Origin: Nocardia mexicana NBRC 108244 | Lineage (GTDB): Bacteria > Actinomycetota > Actinomycetes > Mycobacteriales > Mycobacteriaceae | Length of the DNA: 64,000 nucleotides | Assembly (NCBI RefSeq): GCF_001613165.1 | Contig: NZ_BDBV01000024.1 | Span: 174,900 to 238,899 of the forward strand | Direction of reading: 5' to 3' | Shown: piece by piece, positions 27,901-28,822 of the stretch | Layout of the letters: every line of letters begins with the position of its first letter | Numbering within the stretch: position 1 is the stretch's first letter | Program-made: the position numbers and the translations under genes | The notes under the pieces: generated by a model | Seen by the model: the letters and a program-made list of their open reading frames with translations, nothing else | What the model was told of the DNA's origin: nothing | The model's database searches: none

Positions 27901-28316
27901 GCCTGCATTGCCGGGACCGCGAACGCGCCCCACATGGTGGCCAGGGCGTAGGCGATCTCCGCGGCCAGGATCGCCAGGGTGATGATGATCTGCAGCTTGG
28001 CGTACTCGATCTGTTTTCCGCATTCGCGGCAGGAATCGCCCAGTTGCTGCAGCTGTTCGGCCAGCTTCTCGATGGACTGGTCGCCGGTGAAGAACTTGTC
28101 GAACTGGGCCTTCATTCTTTCTTCGCCGTCGCCGGAATAGCTCGCCAGCGCGGTATCGCATGCGGTGCGCAGTTCGTCGATGAGGTCGCGCACGCCCTTC
28201 GCCGCGGCGGAGAAGTGCTCGGCGAGGGCGAACATCGCGTCTTCGTCGCCCTCGGGCCACTCGGCACCGGCGAGGTAGCTGAGCCACTGCAGCCCCTCGG
28301 GCATCTGGATGCTCAT
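1..28316 (-). CDS. Giant multidomain T7SS polymorphic-toxin-like protein (C-terminus off window)
   Basis: One minus-strand frame runs from ATG at 28316 to the left edge with no stop, at least 9,438 codons. An in-frame TGA two codons upstream and a GGAAG ribosome-binding site fix the start. Frame continuity was checked by placing conserved codons in the same register at 24770, 23135, 19616, 9695, 5546 and 872. Domain order: WXG100/CpnT-type N-terminus (1-335), Ser/Pro-rich linker, coiled coil (about 740-1080), SecA-like motor (1165-1800), module copy 1 (2015-2480), three HTH units (2530-2855), papain fold 1, module copy 2 plus a fourth HTH unit (3040-3610), a large beta-rich region, papain fold 2, module copy 3, OTU-like, ART 1, papain fold 3, DUF1023-like, ART 2, papain fold 4, OTU-like, DUF1023-like and calpain-like (from 9125). 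The family is secreted interbacterial or host toxins. Secretion of such a large chain and its targets are inference. A YbaB-like gene lies just upstream. Confidence 0.88.
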   Translation of the reverse strand, partial: MSIQMPEGLQWLSYLAGAEWPEGDEDAMFALAEHFSAAAKGVRDLIDELRTACDTALASYSGDGEERMKAQFDKFFTGDQSIEKLAEQLQQLGDSCRECGKQIEYAKLQIIITLAILAAEIAYALATMWGAFAVPAMQAEAAGVIQGIGRSVTAALARHAKWISEMPLWKLAAITGAGQAGIGFGTDLLAQGIQIGKGHRDGIDGKQLATMTAVSGIAGAVAAPVGSVLGKQLGKWTNQALTKHGGKELLGGKFVVPKEMTWWMAGANAIGAGVPAGVVGAGAGIVAYGAITGQWEFEPAAIIGGVGGGLVGGVHGVAGHAQFKALGEKGYMNGGAVPPPSIDGSQDRPESRIDVLAEDRPSGNASRDGLNSTVSPAHSTRSDAPSGEPARPPARNDSGRDPGSTTNSTEGPNNRVQASGSNGSAVNGNRQSPTPDTDSASHPGSSQGPRGGADSNAAASERSIAASSTDSAVPQSTAQPHVETAANQASGGNNSHLAADPDRPSPTTDSDRPVSTANSDRPVHTADSHPDSSASSADTRAERTAPGPNERSGGEPPTSWSSSVDGGWHPTASLAGDPANTPAPQSNAGMRPETPPVQSSRYNNLVPDGAQSVSPQRSDVSSLTDKASLSPSQRPTVSSVSDGSVTRLNVESRGPIGEHRAAQHRATGTDMATHTPGADNHGARDARPDPRHITHPAEPPTETPRTAPEFGPSAQHAAARAETPAGHDAPAPQHRRTGGDESMDPREMRLRDRLRAEVEVGNESVIAARRRLTNAATEVLDSHRELNTARAEHDRSRETSNEAARTDARDRVDEAEARRQEARIAHDSALAEHDAAVQRAVQERYESLQAESEARIAAAEQDALHMRAATEAQMNGARENLHTATNQVRKARTEYETAKAELEAGLQSRRDAHIEASQHRVRAARNAWENSRKEYEDARAGSEPRRAYLKQLNREATQHKRSLRVALIEYEALLRATDGLPDERAAARRERHDLSPSLRIQDAFTNKVAQRSAVWKKAFGREESDAAAESRVEELRRDLREKEQAYPQAVADFKSVMHGVIEDRLAGVAHAKKPDRDAYEAGLADRREAMRAATRKALAAADAVQQAAFVFRDEVLRRTAETDPVIGRRASDAEVDTLVRNGSRAERVAAMPEWMTRHDPNGRTPRETQMLAYVLTEFGPADMKGGEGKTLLMVMAGYRDAREHGVAITLTSSDPLVVDMMGELQTYLSTHEDHRQGLRDTGVDLVQLRENEPFPQWAWNALDEGRNLLVVGTKEGVLFAGLHEAHAMVEEIGRVSPDVVPELKRWLRTEPPVNDVADRLNAVADEHGVARRFKPLPEGVVNFDEVDTAFDGQVRAILSAGARADADPVTVDRLKDMYDKFRVAVLEHGLTDKDFGRPENTKGLWHARMGDAAADKLAAVTGDRDSVLADARHYTNFAHARWGLHRGSDFVTSREHDMVMLMNAKTNDKVLWDRGKSSETRLQELGQYVDIVEAVTVRGNHPEDVLTMSLNQWVGSRFLQDPKGVSGTAKEVEDVMYNAWGGPRDERGDYFGVPEVERFYKPQLIEEDPAEYATSEEKLEGQATDVIDAAKISFAVQDGEIVGIEQKGQPQWNIALDNAEIHGADERVVETVVDKPGGGRTVVETRTELKDWRDKEISERGVTDWIDAIIDRRMKDYAVEHGLSIKDGVKFAYTAIDADWYKAHGGGDAAEGAAKKLVAQFGAPGSVMFINKAGGRGTDPKPTAEAIALGGVITRISGGPAFSRRVLLQAMWRSARGGSGADRENGGTPGSAKMYVSKEDFRTEIEDAQATREVTRYLNAVEERERVADRFQTDPSSDKRDALEQADQRVADAVRVLREETTPRLQSRAEEQLLAPHRRQEDTAPAPQHPVHNLSSDGDPRTYRANTPSAEALSATHASPTPDSAALPPQPTARPAETAAGDPVHVPPGMDLTTPQQQTPTTQPPDNIDDADDDHTDPGPRIGLSPDADPGPSDRSGQPQSNHRAAQPITLGPPPTTDLAPDGNPVHIQVIDPGQLLARLTSSAEPGIDPYQPGTRIYINSDQATLRLTAMNDGRLLPHHHYHHITGPDAEGDGPVLDRNEALALVRDHITHPDRTITATIIDHPAPDTSDPTTHTTLRALTTYTSIDAESGLHHHPTLSTHTRIDLPDNTTAVLYANSRVELQTADGPRTLNGPEFLQHLETFTRDNITVHSPAPAEWSDHHHDPLIAIAHTLGINDPDELQQLRHSVADHLDANRDTYFPLITNDPIDTAQAYEKHQRHQFLNSPDRYTDNTAIQNERTRAAEFDRHITLARTRALDHEITALRTGHTTGNRSTAHPGLPFAFLPATDRTRTNIVITEPGTTRHALIADPTPGKPIHYLRQHPHSHTYQHGHTPIQTSYTPTVFGPELSSLQKAILEDRAAGWNTAAEISEHLGQRTEFHGIKPRAIDDAMTQKQWGAYSKLGVSARGDGRNRRFGGRESAQTEARRWHLLDQTAIDTAREQRRRLVAAKSAANADIAASNLPALPEYPIQISPAQLQVLQSFNAGRVKSKDIATHIRSTERAVKTERTNLYGKHGKFDLPEVIGEDPEVRVRRVHMYAQMLIRANLLHDETGTPIRTLEPPPTADGTSHHRADATDPRPARTQRPNQATEADLPQLPDAPIRITPLQRRILERFKAGDTVSEDIGPRIGSTASTVRNERSKLFETFSIARVAGQGHEVRIDRLLAYAEMLIRANLLHDETGTPIRTLGPGLASANADPQMPGRPIRVPRRQRQILQRFKAGDTENDVIGPRIGTTEATVRNQRRNIFAKYISKVPGETPETRIPRLLDYAERLIGAGLLHDETGTPITTLEPRPESTDGSSAHHRPTGTTPEPTTGIGNSSDTALTSRPRPHTLRNQCGPINLGAVQEHTGSRYIQNLPYAGPQGHSLQAVKAAAGTPFHEYRTYAAVADLLHTRKPAVAIIIEIYKSPVGEYNIGGHLYYATIDEHGTITTHDRGLRRSHTELTQPPHELETIHVSLITPDGGHPIPLAPAAEPAVTSPSNSRTKIRIGQGPDAEAGRILLFPAPAMLLDYLTAPPGGRLRPGTHVYLTDPRLTLRLTVMNDGGLLPHHHYHYVTDPNAEGDGPVFHGADAIDLIRDHITNPDRTLTTAVVHLPAPEASGATTIADLIHRDEYPTLSTGTRIDLPDNTTATLLPDARVVLATFTGLRIRTAGNFFKHHLTALEPHAPVTIHPPTPTDWSDHHPNPLTALAHAFGSGSPEEQQQLRHSIADHLDASRDEYLPLITNHDIDAALAHEERRQIQFLTDPARHTDPADLAAENARAIAFRDYLTGKRHEALDDEITALREGRTTGNRSTRYPDVPFAFHPATGHTETNIVIVRPDATPHTLITNPASGEPIFYLRLHEHTYQHARTTDHTTYTETIFGPALTHLQKAILQHSALGTARRIAASLNERLEFGELRPRAVDDALYAAKGGACGKLGVRGRESAAAEAHRWQLLGSAPSTLYPLPPLPSEPIWISRTRQRILESCKAGRTKDRYIAQHLGVPEPQVTRERNETFGTRTFGIPEIPGQHAQVRVARMLMHAERLIRARLLHDETGQPITTLEPQIGLDPGHDEADDLSPAVREFGTRRDGIQELIPLLPVPQDQIEYLRDRIIGMVVGDTSPEFEASVQRAVEAAVQQHDELLTVSGTPVKVWHRGNPYPAFLRLSVRARGPADDQMSPVGGVRPVSNQKWDYGSSEHGDRHGNTNERSGMYSVDNHIPVHLGVLRGVAIIPQLSATFNQLSAGMKVDATAQSIQKIRSMGPSDLYDMIALWEIRLGHGPSDLLSPRQLTDGWRPVHDASLLQVLVPQFMTRGEPPVIDPANDATIPVPVERLREEFPLYGIVGIPNIDRLRADLMASFGSHLGEISADSVELLSEFLREGHFRGHVPRMWGGSAASPILHTSSGDPIGYLRFHVDIRGGTELTGPIAQQTRLELYATRQLALQGNSAITNSLGGSLALAFQLDSGSPDPETGYAPARARITFRGGLLDEHNHELGFDHSAVTAHSLRRLGDFLRVRPAMTVHVTLVRPRGRPVEPAAGTALHGGNDYPVNMLVPSLRDLGHAPTEIRYLTPDIVHLRQLGVSTTPLSVHGTEALFDQAGRFLSDHGFLPPEDDTPALRERLTQQATADRRLENLRRFDDMRGGSDLRSELVEAIEGGVTVWFALPTPTGMQRISITLETERRYASNDPYDGVTHDWTLPGWQTMNYTGSAASGVSESSAAPLWRNWRAGVNIAANNPLSATRSQPFGSLTGVYEHSRKDTRGLGSGWGVGEQNFTTSERAAGAQVFTVPTVHRLTITYSHGAAPAATAADGSVRLAVPTGRTLSDKPTAAPRPAPTIRNATAEDLRLLALPSTGRTLESGVLRLPDSAVVENVIGSKALRKAATAAVDELRRRRGPTDGPARPMPGTYPADSADEHQQPAVAPEALAAHADSGDGRQPPGMPGAFPADEPDTRPASTVNWRAVGEDVVGAVHWVVDQATGVGRWVWRNAFGEPATNPGSMVAEVLHTALAPQMLYGYALPIFQDAHIGEGVGEHGALGGGDYQWKLGGYLRNPRYLGRDITDLEHWLKYDKKSQRSEARQRGHRGGLTFGSRHGDHADRSVAPAGSYQYGTTDEDHITAADSTYSTGVHSAAEAVAHLFVVDAVYLLSVSTADRNALLNVAAGLLSDGPPRTGTRAVVEPDAVRFYLTDNDLQNYPELATLVRASTDYRIPRAPEPGLHLPLTYQETGEIGYGTVETVTVDGGRGAFRALAVRLVEEQAPGATKLNSGNYHPGVLAVINRLTTSFGLRTLPANGPDSHNSVSFVDRSWPYSILPRLITVTISARPVSDLATVRGTQVTGPAALDTVLGHTGGAGSTLPVQGATSVGTKRVASHQLGFIPGGEIDGWRPVASFTGEQQSSRGIDRTDDPGGATWRQGQGIDDHAEFPVRYRFDVTVGWRWLTGDLKTYLITKGIDALTFVGQHAGALPALDPAQFPPPAHAVSDTVHADTLLRFHTADTENGAVTRRTTPRIHSSDPTVPRPPAPADGAALEMEVPDDLRALLAAPPWVPTRPLWLYYFGGTRQLADALRTVDPALRSADRGLGERTYSTQDVFTRLQQLAASNRLALLGPESTVPYLAGPESTDPVPGPEAYPSGTTVTGTSVKVSIYAPRIDGTSRSIATHSFRIADAGTKNSADSTISFRPTGGFTNAFTADSTNKGAPSGLPLGGHNAAQGRSGAMLKQNRDLFRFGTAALTDGGEGADNHRFVGVAVIEIHGPKGKLWVSGDIIGGTTDDLAAFGTDRGEETTDPPRQTPDRASLPVRPAPAVLAGSTWAPRQPVRDEDYRTGSAAGQSHTEPRDDWEPEPAAAEPIRPLPSIETPPAPRRAAESADVSRDERRPQSEMLDALVREQSDETPPDGQEIPLSRDHIRSAARTDGPHRGGPPEIPPRGNSLRFSPMHTVVDIPGRSTSVPHQRPVEPFAETRKPVSRAPPLGATEMSRPSEMARMAREPGPFEDLPDLVYEVSGSPGTPAVDGSMQVHTGDIRHERPSRRERALQRLRRFTSRLRGGDMVGDATVPTARHTPTSSAEGAPPRDIRTVLHRLVSRTDGSATTSVPRRAAAPIHGDGTTAHTDVTNPPQDAAQGSGSDNQCLLHALTGISDGFARRGITSSAIRLRAITGTPPRGGLGQGRDLEGTTETRPHDGRAALPGYSKRQAEKAAGGKLRGYTGEDKIRKQLQLLGPGAQALVVHMHPAVNANGIGAHAYRMVNEDDVILVRDYVPDATGRTGRPPGRRDSAGLYAVLYTPTGATARPIRLRGETIPEFPREIRIGAPDLEHARTLPILEFTEQLSRSHYPPGTGVRLRHPADPQMGYDAEVTGTGVRVTNGSGQSLDLTPHQFRQSINAQSMDEWTTAVVHRPLPDISGPTRRVGLHDLLHELTHHNRLLTGTRIDLPDRTTATLEAKGFIELRTPTGDTRTFPTKLEFLDHLRHLGDTGPTAVHIPTSSASGWRHRPHPFIRALERTLQRALKGKARLQDTIADHIEKHRDEYLRLITTDYLNADTAHEDARTHAFRDRIAAARARALDDVLTALRAGRTTDTHYLSTEYPGLEFIAHAAARALEINLHIIRPGHDRHTIVTTPPGGKVYHLHQYPDYTYQFTVTPNNHSYITTIHGISFTRTQKTVLEHYAAGYTTAESIAEHLRQDPVLGKTTRDTVNHAITRAMDRSGIFHKLGVSDIAEAVDKAVRLGLIDPATIEELRAGLLAPAWISLPDNGDQVFECLALLLRDGAGSTAQEIRIALAGRWEQNLADNRYDATEQAQYRGLIDGLRNPNMHTDGALTRLLPLAAREFELNVIVLRSHAFRTVIRNKPDGSFALVYVDPQSPSNLRVAVDTAGRPFTIAPDELHTAVTFDLPPQHPWQPSSHSADPQGPGTGYIDHNGIRQFDTDAAGLEFGETTLNLWHELTPAQRHSIWAHDKACLPNRVLRDGDYLDSARRQFEQFEHSSRSARLFSALTGPGKPSLDSLARWYRDGEVAVRQAISDTDTAGETWNRLHSLMTSQHPGRALDQIVSDHVKMTQLMRPYFSTFFGMPVGAEAIGRQIELMDRATRRPVPITEPIRVNRGLRTIEFLLDRDGRPAQPQHLDRLVGTVQREPGYLSTSVSRNLVKFPDGRSFTYRLDMTLPVGIQGLWIGLRSNVPGATELLLARDTRYRITGVRYDPAEGMHVLTAEALLPHTQAVIDDSAPHTDHNDCGPRTLALLGQLTGNRDIETIYPPTGLSGVTHEQLQRAIPAPSTNPADPPHARLHTVLDPRGHDAIAEVLDDPDSPAAHALVVDNYTTVDQNNIGAHAYLITSTRKASGESTSELVVRDPGLDTPHSYPPRALRDIADIHVVYLDARGHVVQPPGHNHAPVPLLPGTVYVGADRHVGVAADPLRPPAGFGTSATWWRDVGETWWNSLHFDGLTDAEQLRLLTEFPTLRNNVPLGVEDRLRERLIELEIDRLEDLTDDSGRLPPDVLRQLHEPDSPYTYPGTGRTWWDNLLIDEWMNDEQLRLLDPFPALRNSDVLTAPTRHARNIRYLMVKRDWLREHDDFDDGLPPYLLEQWHNLDIPRTYLRAAVRAAETATDPSDTPPVVHLLSFTDNDLGRRGQMVIGFGPIDTAPTVHWHAHSATSAVAIPDLPSRVAALHTDITRTHPSHASVFWIDYDTQTPIDSATHLHTAITEFTAHHPATRHIHLYAPAAITTSAPHTDSATTTVHPPAPDITLPFSGVRVFTSNRDGADYGHTVLRTWPRQPPEVRTALMTYQQSSALTNTLIRKTHAGESFEEVYDRYRHHAATRDLLSDSPFRTPDLNTLIQTRKDLHDTLVGRCTAAQAQQLRPALDKRPGDRTDSDRDTVRRLESAYLDDAETRKLHALNQILEHPRPTAHWEQIGVDAIFYDRFNRAYRENFGAAPTPDNVRRFLELLEQGTGQPLPCTEPFLVVRALGDIDFLAIDRHGNTLNGRKDPRLVLNALQRNANLLSTSLTTELVSTSTKSNFRLELAVPPGLRAIYLGRDGRAKNAHENELLFASNTPYRITSIGTDPFHSFYTPNFIVLRGHFEPPNERRRDTTESDGSTVRPEHSAPPSKTAPTEQPQAPSAFPVSLSRAERRQRPGTARSAIDRLFHGFTRAIPVAMVDGRRRNVLAESWHNPSTMRNPYLQLTGWGNTWDLWIHPEHRVNRVPGHVVGRFGGWLAMHWLLYESAGEGRFDYTTLTAAQRQEAVDVIVGLQGESDGRTWTAWLRWAQLSLGEGAEHALRESTHIRDLPADARVWMANSHNMIDSSDFRTLAVRRIGNTDEFRIHDLDHPGLGGSAGRMDAAALEQRMTERRITDLVILDPARMPQAHGRMSMARAVDAAVEPLPDYAAAQHSPITQTRALPPTDEDPPHYMASDDTCGPRVLALLRQLTGNNDIKTVDPPGLAGITHRQLRDAIPGAQPHTVPDHDTIAHFLRHSEAAHALIVHNYATIDDRGIGAHAALISTTPGAPTFPDYSDLVVADPARENDRSYPPRALRDISSIDVIYLDAAGHVVAPPADHHTPAPAHPRSIIGAPASPTNPPAAQPLSPPRWEAVSGRSDSLFAVVAHILRHPDATFTRTTIGLHLDRATQQETRRRTTVDAERQQGSVDDAQWQDELNQRREFDERLDEQRRVTDPDALRPGPQRNTVDREAGLAAKAFGMNVVIQHPDGLGNSEHAFVPGRPNVFLRYTSDGRYEIGVTSEGNLFAALAHPRPPAQLSSTLDDVVPREEIPPPLDRVLASPQTPLLDGAALGKEYAAETRPIAVKTVVEAIPNARPLAELMPPPYHTPVHHMSPDEREAHRVFVRDGALFRVFDGKRLDTTRVGSPRPRALFVMDEFGNLYAGEEVRGVIQHSSFLGGRTVTAAGTIEVRDGALVAMSDISGHYLPRAEINDYALELLIRQGLELDDDFVRYDSRNRARGRIGEIARQRDEIARRQIELDALDTALTRRERDTSADRQTAAVVADRRRILADRQAELNRWQEGLDRDEVQPDLQNRIAAHPQPEGPDDRITPPGFPRGLDGPRSSAAAIATWWRENGETWWNDLSFGRLAPDYQHGMLTDFPGLRNSAGIPAPVRNTLNTRYLQLEIQRLAAPARLSPNEARQLQNLQAALTDLHTADIDAEIVADHFATVPPAIRLLSFHQDVQGRGVRTMIGFGDIDAASTVHWHVHPQTSTESMHQVIARGLRQHAEATRTQGDHATVLWIATTHDARTSARLIAKLVPGMGDSESDRPWTAISEFARAEATGRRIQVFAPESIAKRLARQLASDSVTVRHSTGIRRAPPLSGEPDGPRFRDGSHPPVTYPAEPRRDTERLPASGDDRQPFESDRDDTYFGDHLRDAFRTELPGVVLPPRTRFDRAGLEPPTLATHERLENLTHEQRLALFPRIPVAVTAGRIDHDDGGAALVLVNHVGADIRLPARGTVEANLALSPSDGRLYYELPNADGPDGVVPADMLRDFGYRPGTGTARGTLTLDSDGEIRIVGRLDNGDEAIVRVPYGTELVVEPRPDQPYDLIRAPREQGRYPVPHSLLPDLPVPVGRHDEDLFGPDGPRPQDARQGGARDCWLIAPLKALAESEPQLIRDMLHDHGDGTVGVRLRIGDEIEWVRVEKVGHVLPGTDIAAYAHHGPGQPLWPAMIERAFAQRLGGGDGYAGLLALDAQKRLGTSFYLPAKGLLPQPSRAVDDQFFLHPLRLDTDILRELAGGDPEFARRAADLFDDARQQAEALRGARWNAIHTAHPDDHDARIAAWVRFLATEDLLLAPDRFRDYLDEQFPGRWTSEKKALADYHRAVYGEAAEHRRLPRDDDGDIRYSYVAEWIANGIDRARRHGGTAASIATHLRGQSSDKGSGTSGL
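1827..2478 (-). other. DUF1023-like segment B
   Basis: Residues about 8614-8830. It repeats the wording of segment A: TWWRENGETWWNDLSFGRL, then a GLRNSAGIPAPVRN-type motif and RLLSFHQDVQGRGVRTMIGF, followed by TVHWHVHPQTS (segment A has TVHWHAHSATS). It confirms that a unit of several domains was duplicated between the 6.5-8 kb and 1.8-4.5 kb parts of the gene. Confidence 0.45.
3447..3929 (-). other. Degenerate OTU-like fold
   Basis: Residues about 8130-8290. GRSDSLFAVVAHILRHPDA resembles the OTU DGxCLFRAL motif with Ser in place of Cys. A charged helical insert and the strand GMNVVIQHPDG follow. Probably inactive. The fold call rests on pattern similarity only. Confidence 0.4.
4032..4454 (-). 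other. Papain-like fold 4 in the giant protein
   Basis: Residues about 7955-8095. SDDTCGPRVLALLRQLTGN has Cys7963 and GIGAHAALIST has His8043. A candidate Asp lies in VVADPA, and the fold ends YPPRALRDISSIDVIYLDA. It is a close copy of papain fold 3. Confidence 0.65.
5397..5999 (-). other. ADP-ribosyltransferase-like fold 2 with intact R-S-ExE
   Basis: Residues about 7440-7640. Arg7511 sits in FLVVRALGDIDF, Ser7549 in LLSTSLTTE, and the pair Glu7591-Asn-Glu7593 in AHENELLFASNTPYRI. This is the full R-S-ExE signature of arginine-type mono-ADP-ribosyltransferases. Its distance to ART 1 and shared wording (TPYRIT versus TRYRIT) suggest internal duplication. Confidence 0.7.
6522..7415 (-). other. 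DUF1023-like (alpha/beta hydrolase-related) segment A
   Basis: Residues about 6968-7265. Two WW-containing helical repeats (WWRDVGETWWNSL, then TWWDNLLIDEW) each precede a QLRLL--FP-LRN motif that resembles the region before DUF1023 hydrolases. They are followed by HLLSFTDNDLGRRGQMVIGF, like the first strands of that fold. The catalytic GHSYG elbow is not seen, so it is probably not an active hydrolase. Confidence 0.45.
7557..8009 (-). other. Papain-like fold 3 in the giant protein
   Basis: Residues about 6770-6920. HNDCGPRTLALLGQLTGN has Cys6780, NIGAHAYLIT has His6876, and VVRDPG has a candidate Asp. It is followed by YPPRALRDIADIHVVYLDA. The same order and closely similar wording recur in papain fold 4, so the two arose by internal duplication. 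Confidence 0.65.
8022..8639 (-). other. ADP-ribosyltransferase-like fold 1 (first Glu of ExE missing)
   Basis: Residues about 6560-6765 follow the R-S-E arrangement. Arg6650 sits in IRVNRGLRTIEF, Ser6686 in GYLSTSVSR, and Glu6730 in GATELLLARDTRYRI. The residue two before the catalytic Glu is Ala6728, where arginine-specific enzymes have Glu or Gln. The target or activity may therefore differ from ART 2, or the fold may be inactive. Confidence 0.65.
8907..9449 (-). other. OTU-like fold with a cysteine retained
   Basis: Residues about 6290-6470. GDQVFECLALLL has a Cys (6308) close to where OTU proteases carry DGxCLF. It is followed by helical segments and a beta strand ELNVIVLRS. Unlike the OTU-like parts of modules 1-3 it keeps a Cys, so it may be active. 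The assignment is tentative. Confidence 0.4.
9447..10784 (-). other. Module copy 3: beta domain, degenerate OTU-like fold, LuxR-like HTH
   Basis: Residues about 5845-6290. RIDLPDRTTATLE marks the beta part. The OTU-like helix is IADHIEKHRDEYLRLI, with PHPFIRALERTLQ where OTU proteases carry their Cys. The HTH is SFTRTQKTVLEHYAAGYTT (around 6208), ending FHKLGVSDIAEAV. This is the most diverged of the three copies. Confidence 0.55.
10857..11339 (-). other. Papain-like fold 2 in the giant protein
   Basis: Residues about 5660-5820. SDNQCLLHALTG carries candidate nucleophile Cys5678, and GIGAHAYRMV carries His5790. The GIGAHAY motif is nearly the same as in papain folds 3 and 4 (NIGAHAY, GIGAHAA), so these three are closely related. 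Confidence 0.55.
12117..17369 (-). other. Large beta-rich region of unknown function in the giant protein
   Basis: Residues about 3650-5400 form a long stretch of alternating hydrophobic and polar residues, rich in Thr, Val, Gly and Arg, with several recurring landmarks such as TPTGMQRISITLE and GWRPV. It has no low-complexity linker until a proline-rich segment at about 5400-5640. I do not recognise a catalytic domain. It looks like stacked beta domains, possibly a stalk or shell, but that is inference. Confidence 0.4.
17480..19199 (-). other. Module copy 2 plus fourth HTH unit
   Basis: Residues about 3040-3610. The beta part repeats the copy 1 landmarks (LPHHHYHYV, RIDLPDNTTA). The OTU-like part begins WSDHHPNPLTALAHAFG, again without a catalytic Cys, then RHSIADHLDASRDEYLPLI. 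Its HTH is FGPALTHLQKAILQ to CGKLGVRGRES. A further GerE-like unit starts at residue 3521 (SRTRQRILESCKAGRT) and ends LLHDETGQPITTLEP. Confidence 0.6.
17500..20507. repeat. Four dispersed near-identical ~57-bp repeats in the HTH-unit tails
   Basis: Near-identical stretches sit at about 20462-20518, 20077-20133, 19768-19824 and 17505-17561. Each encodes, on the minus strand, the LLHDETG(T/Q)PI tail of an HTH unit. The plus-strand core GGTGCCGGTCTCGTCGTGG is kept in the copies at 20077 and 19768 and nearly so in the others. DNA identity is higher here than in the rest of each unit. Confidence 0.7.
19257..19649 (-). other. Papain-like fold 1 in the giant protein
   Basis: Residues about 2890-3020. 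NQCGPINLGAV carries a candidate nucleophile Cys2901, and NIGGHLYYATIDEHG carries His2981 with a following Asp. This Cys...His-x-x-x-x-Asp pattern fits papain-fold toxins (peptidases or glutamine deamidases). Which chemistry applies cannot be told. Confidence 0.6.
19752..20729 (-). other. Array of three LuxR/GerE-like HTH units (units B-D)
   Basis: Units begin at residues 2534, 2666 and 2770 and are each about 82 residues long. Each opens with a GerE-like helix-turn-helix such as TPLQRRILERFKAGDT then IGPRIGSTASTVRNERSKLF, which matches the LuxR pattern (LT-REVL--A-G---KEIA--L-IS--TVK-H---I--KL). Each ends in a helical tail with the signature LIRANLLHDETGTPI. Short proline-rich linkers separate the units. 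Confidence 0.65.
20877..22274 (-). other. Module copy 1: beta domain, degenerate OTU-like fold, LuxR-like HTH
   Basis: Residues about 2015-2480. A beta-rich part contains LPHHHYHHI and RIDLPDNTTA. An OTU-like segment starts WSDHHHDPLIAIAHTLG, where the catalytic Cys of OTU proteases is absent, and continues RHSVADHLDANRDTYFPLI, which matches the OTU helix pattern. It ends in a LuxR/GerE-like helix-turn-helix, FGPELSSLQKAILE to YSKLGVSARG (about 2408-2475). Two more copies lie at 17817-19199 and 9447-10784. Confidence 0.6.
22917..24824 (-). other. SecA-like DEAD/helicase ATPase domain inside the giant protein
   Basis: Residues about 1165-1800 follow the SecA motor in order. RETQMLAYVL matches the motif before Walker A. 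MKGGEGKTLL (Walker A, 1183-1192) corresponds to SecA MKTGEGKT. FDEVD at 1343-1347 corresponds to the SecA DEVD Walker B. GVSGTA near residue 1526 corresponds to SecA GMTGTA. FINKAGGRGTD at 1729-1739 corresponds to TNMAGRGTD. SRRVLLQAMWRSARGGSG resembles the SecA RGRSGRQG arginine motif, and GSAKMYVSKED near 1794 matches the following SSRFYLSLED. The key nucleotide-binding residues are present. The arginine motif is altered and no SecA C-terminal zinc motif is visible. An ATP-driven translocase or unfoldase role is inference. Confidence 0.8.
25077..26099 (-). other. Long coiled coil preceding the SecA-like motor
   Basis: Residues about 740-1080 are rich in Glu, Arg, Ala and Gln with few helix breakers, and have frequent heptad-like spacing. 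It follows a Ser/Thr/Pro-rich linker and leads into the motor domain. It could space the secretion domain from the ATPase or dimerise the protein; neither can be told from sequence alone. Confidence 0.65.
27312..28316 (-). other. N-terminal WXG100/CpnT-type secretion domain of the giant protein
   Basis: Residues 1-335. A helical N-terminus with the motif GAEWPEGDED is followed by TGDQSIEKLA, QIEYAKL, a hydrophobic helix around residues 112-135, and QIGKGHR before a Gly/Ala-rich hydrophobic stretch. The 2,018-aa protein at 29587-35643 has the same motifs in the same order (AWPEGDE, TGDQSVEALA, QIEAAKL, QIGAGHR), so the two N-termini are paralogous. This is the N-terminal type seen on actinobacterial T7SS polymorphic toxins such as CpnT. 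Confidence 0.8.
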
Positions 28317-28351
28317 CGGTCAGCGCTTCCGGCGTCGAACAGCTTGGGGAT

Positions 28352-28367
28352 CAACTGGTTTCAGTTG
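28352..28367 (-). other. Small perfect hairpin over the ybaB-like stop codon
   Basis: CAACTG, a four-base loop and CAGTTG form a perfect 6-bp stem across the stop of the YbaB-like gene, 36 bases before the giant gene starts. It lacks a T-tract, so it is more likely a pause or translational element than a terminator. It may be chance. Confidence 0.25.
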
Positions 28368-28822
28368 TCGGCGACGGGAGATCGCCGGGTCCGGAAATCG
28401 TCGCCGGTGTGATCGCGCTCGGACGGGGGATCGAACGAGGCCCGCGTCTGTTCCGGCGCGCGGGCGGTCAGGTCGGGGAGTCCGTCGACGATCTCGGAGA
28501 GGCTCGGCAGCCGTTCCCTGGTCTGTTGGATGGGGGCGATGAGTTCATCGGCGCGGCGGGCGACCTCGGCCGCGGCCTCCTGGGTGGCGTCGGTGACGGC
28601 GTCGGCGATCTCGTCGTAGTCCAGTTCGTCGATGTCGTCGGCGAACTGGGTCTCGATCACCACTCCGTCCGCGTTGACGGTGATGCGTACCCGGCCCTCG
28701 CCGGCGGTGGCGGTGGCGGTGAGTTCGACGCGCTTCTGTTGCGCCTCGGCGATGGCGCGGATCTGCCCGTTGACCGTGTCGAGTAGGTCGGCGAGGCCGC
28801 CTTTCATGCGTTCGGTGTTCAC
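28361..28822 (-). CDS. YbaB/EbfC-like protein upstream of the giant toxin-like gene
   Basis: A 153-aa protein. YbaB/EbfC proteins are small nucleoid-associated or DNA-binding dimers. In actinobacteria, relatives often sit directly before WXG100-type large proteins, where their role is unknown. The central core reads VRITVNADGVVIETQFADD, a YbaB-like strand and turn, between an N-terminal helix (GGLADLLDTVNGQIRAIAEA) and a charged C-terminal tail. I chose GTG at 28822 because AGGAG lies just upstream and because it aligns without gaps to the start of the plus-strand paralogue at 29080. A longer frame reaching 28933 has no comparable ribosome-binding site. It ends 44 bases before the giant gene and is probably cotranscribed with it. 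Confidence 0.75.
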   Translation of the reverse strand: MNTERMKGGLADLLDTVNGQIRAIAEAQQKRVELTATATAGEGRVRITVNADGVVIETQFADDIDELDYDEIADAVTDATQEAAAEVARRADELIAPIQQTRERLPSLSEIVDGLPDLTARAPEQTRASFDPPSERDHTGDDFRTRRSPVADN

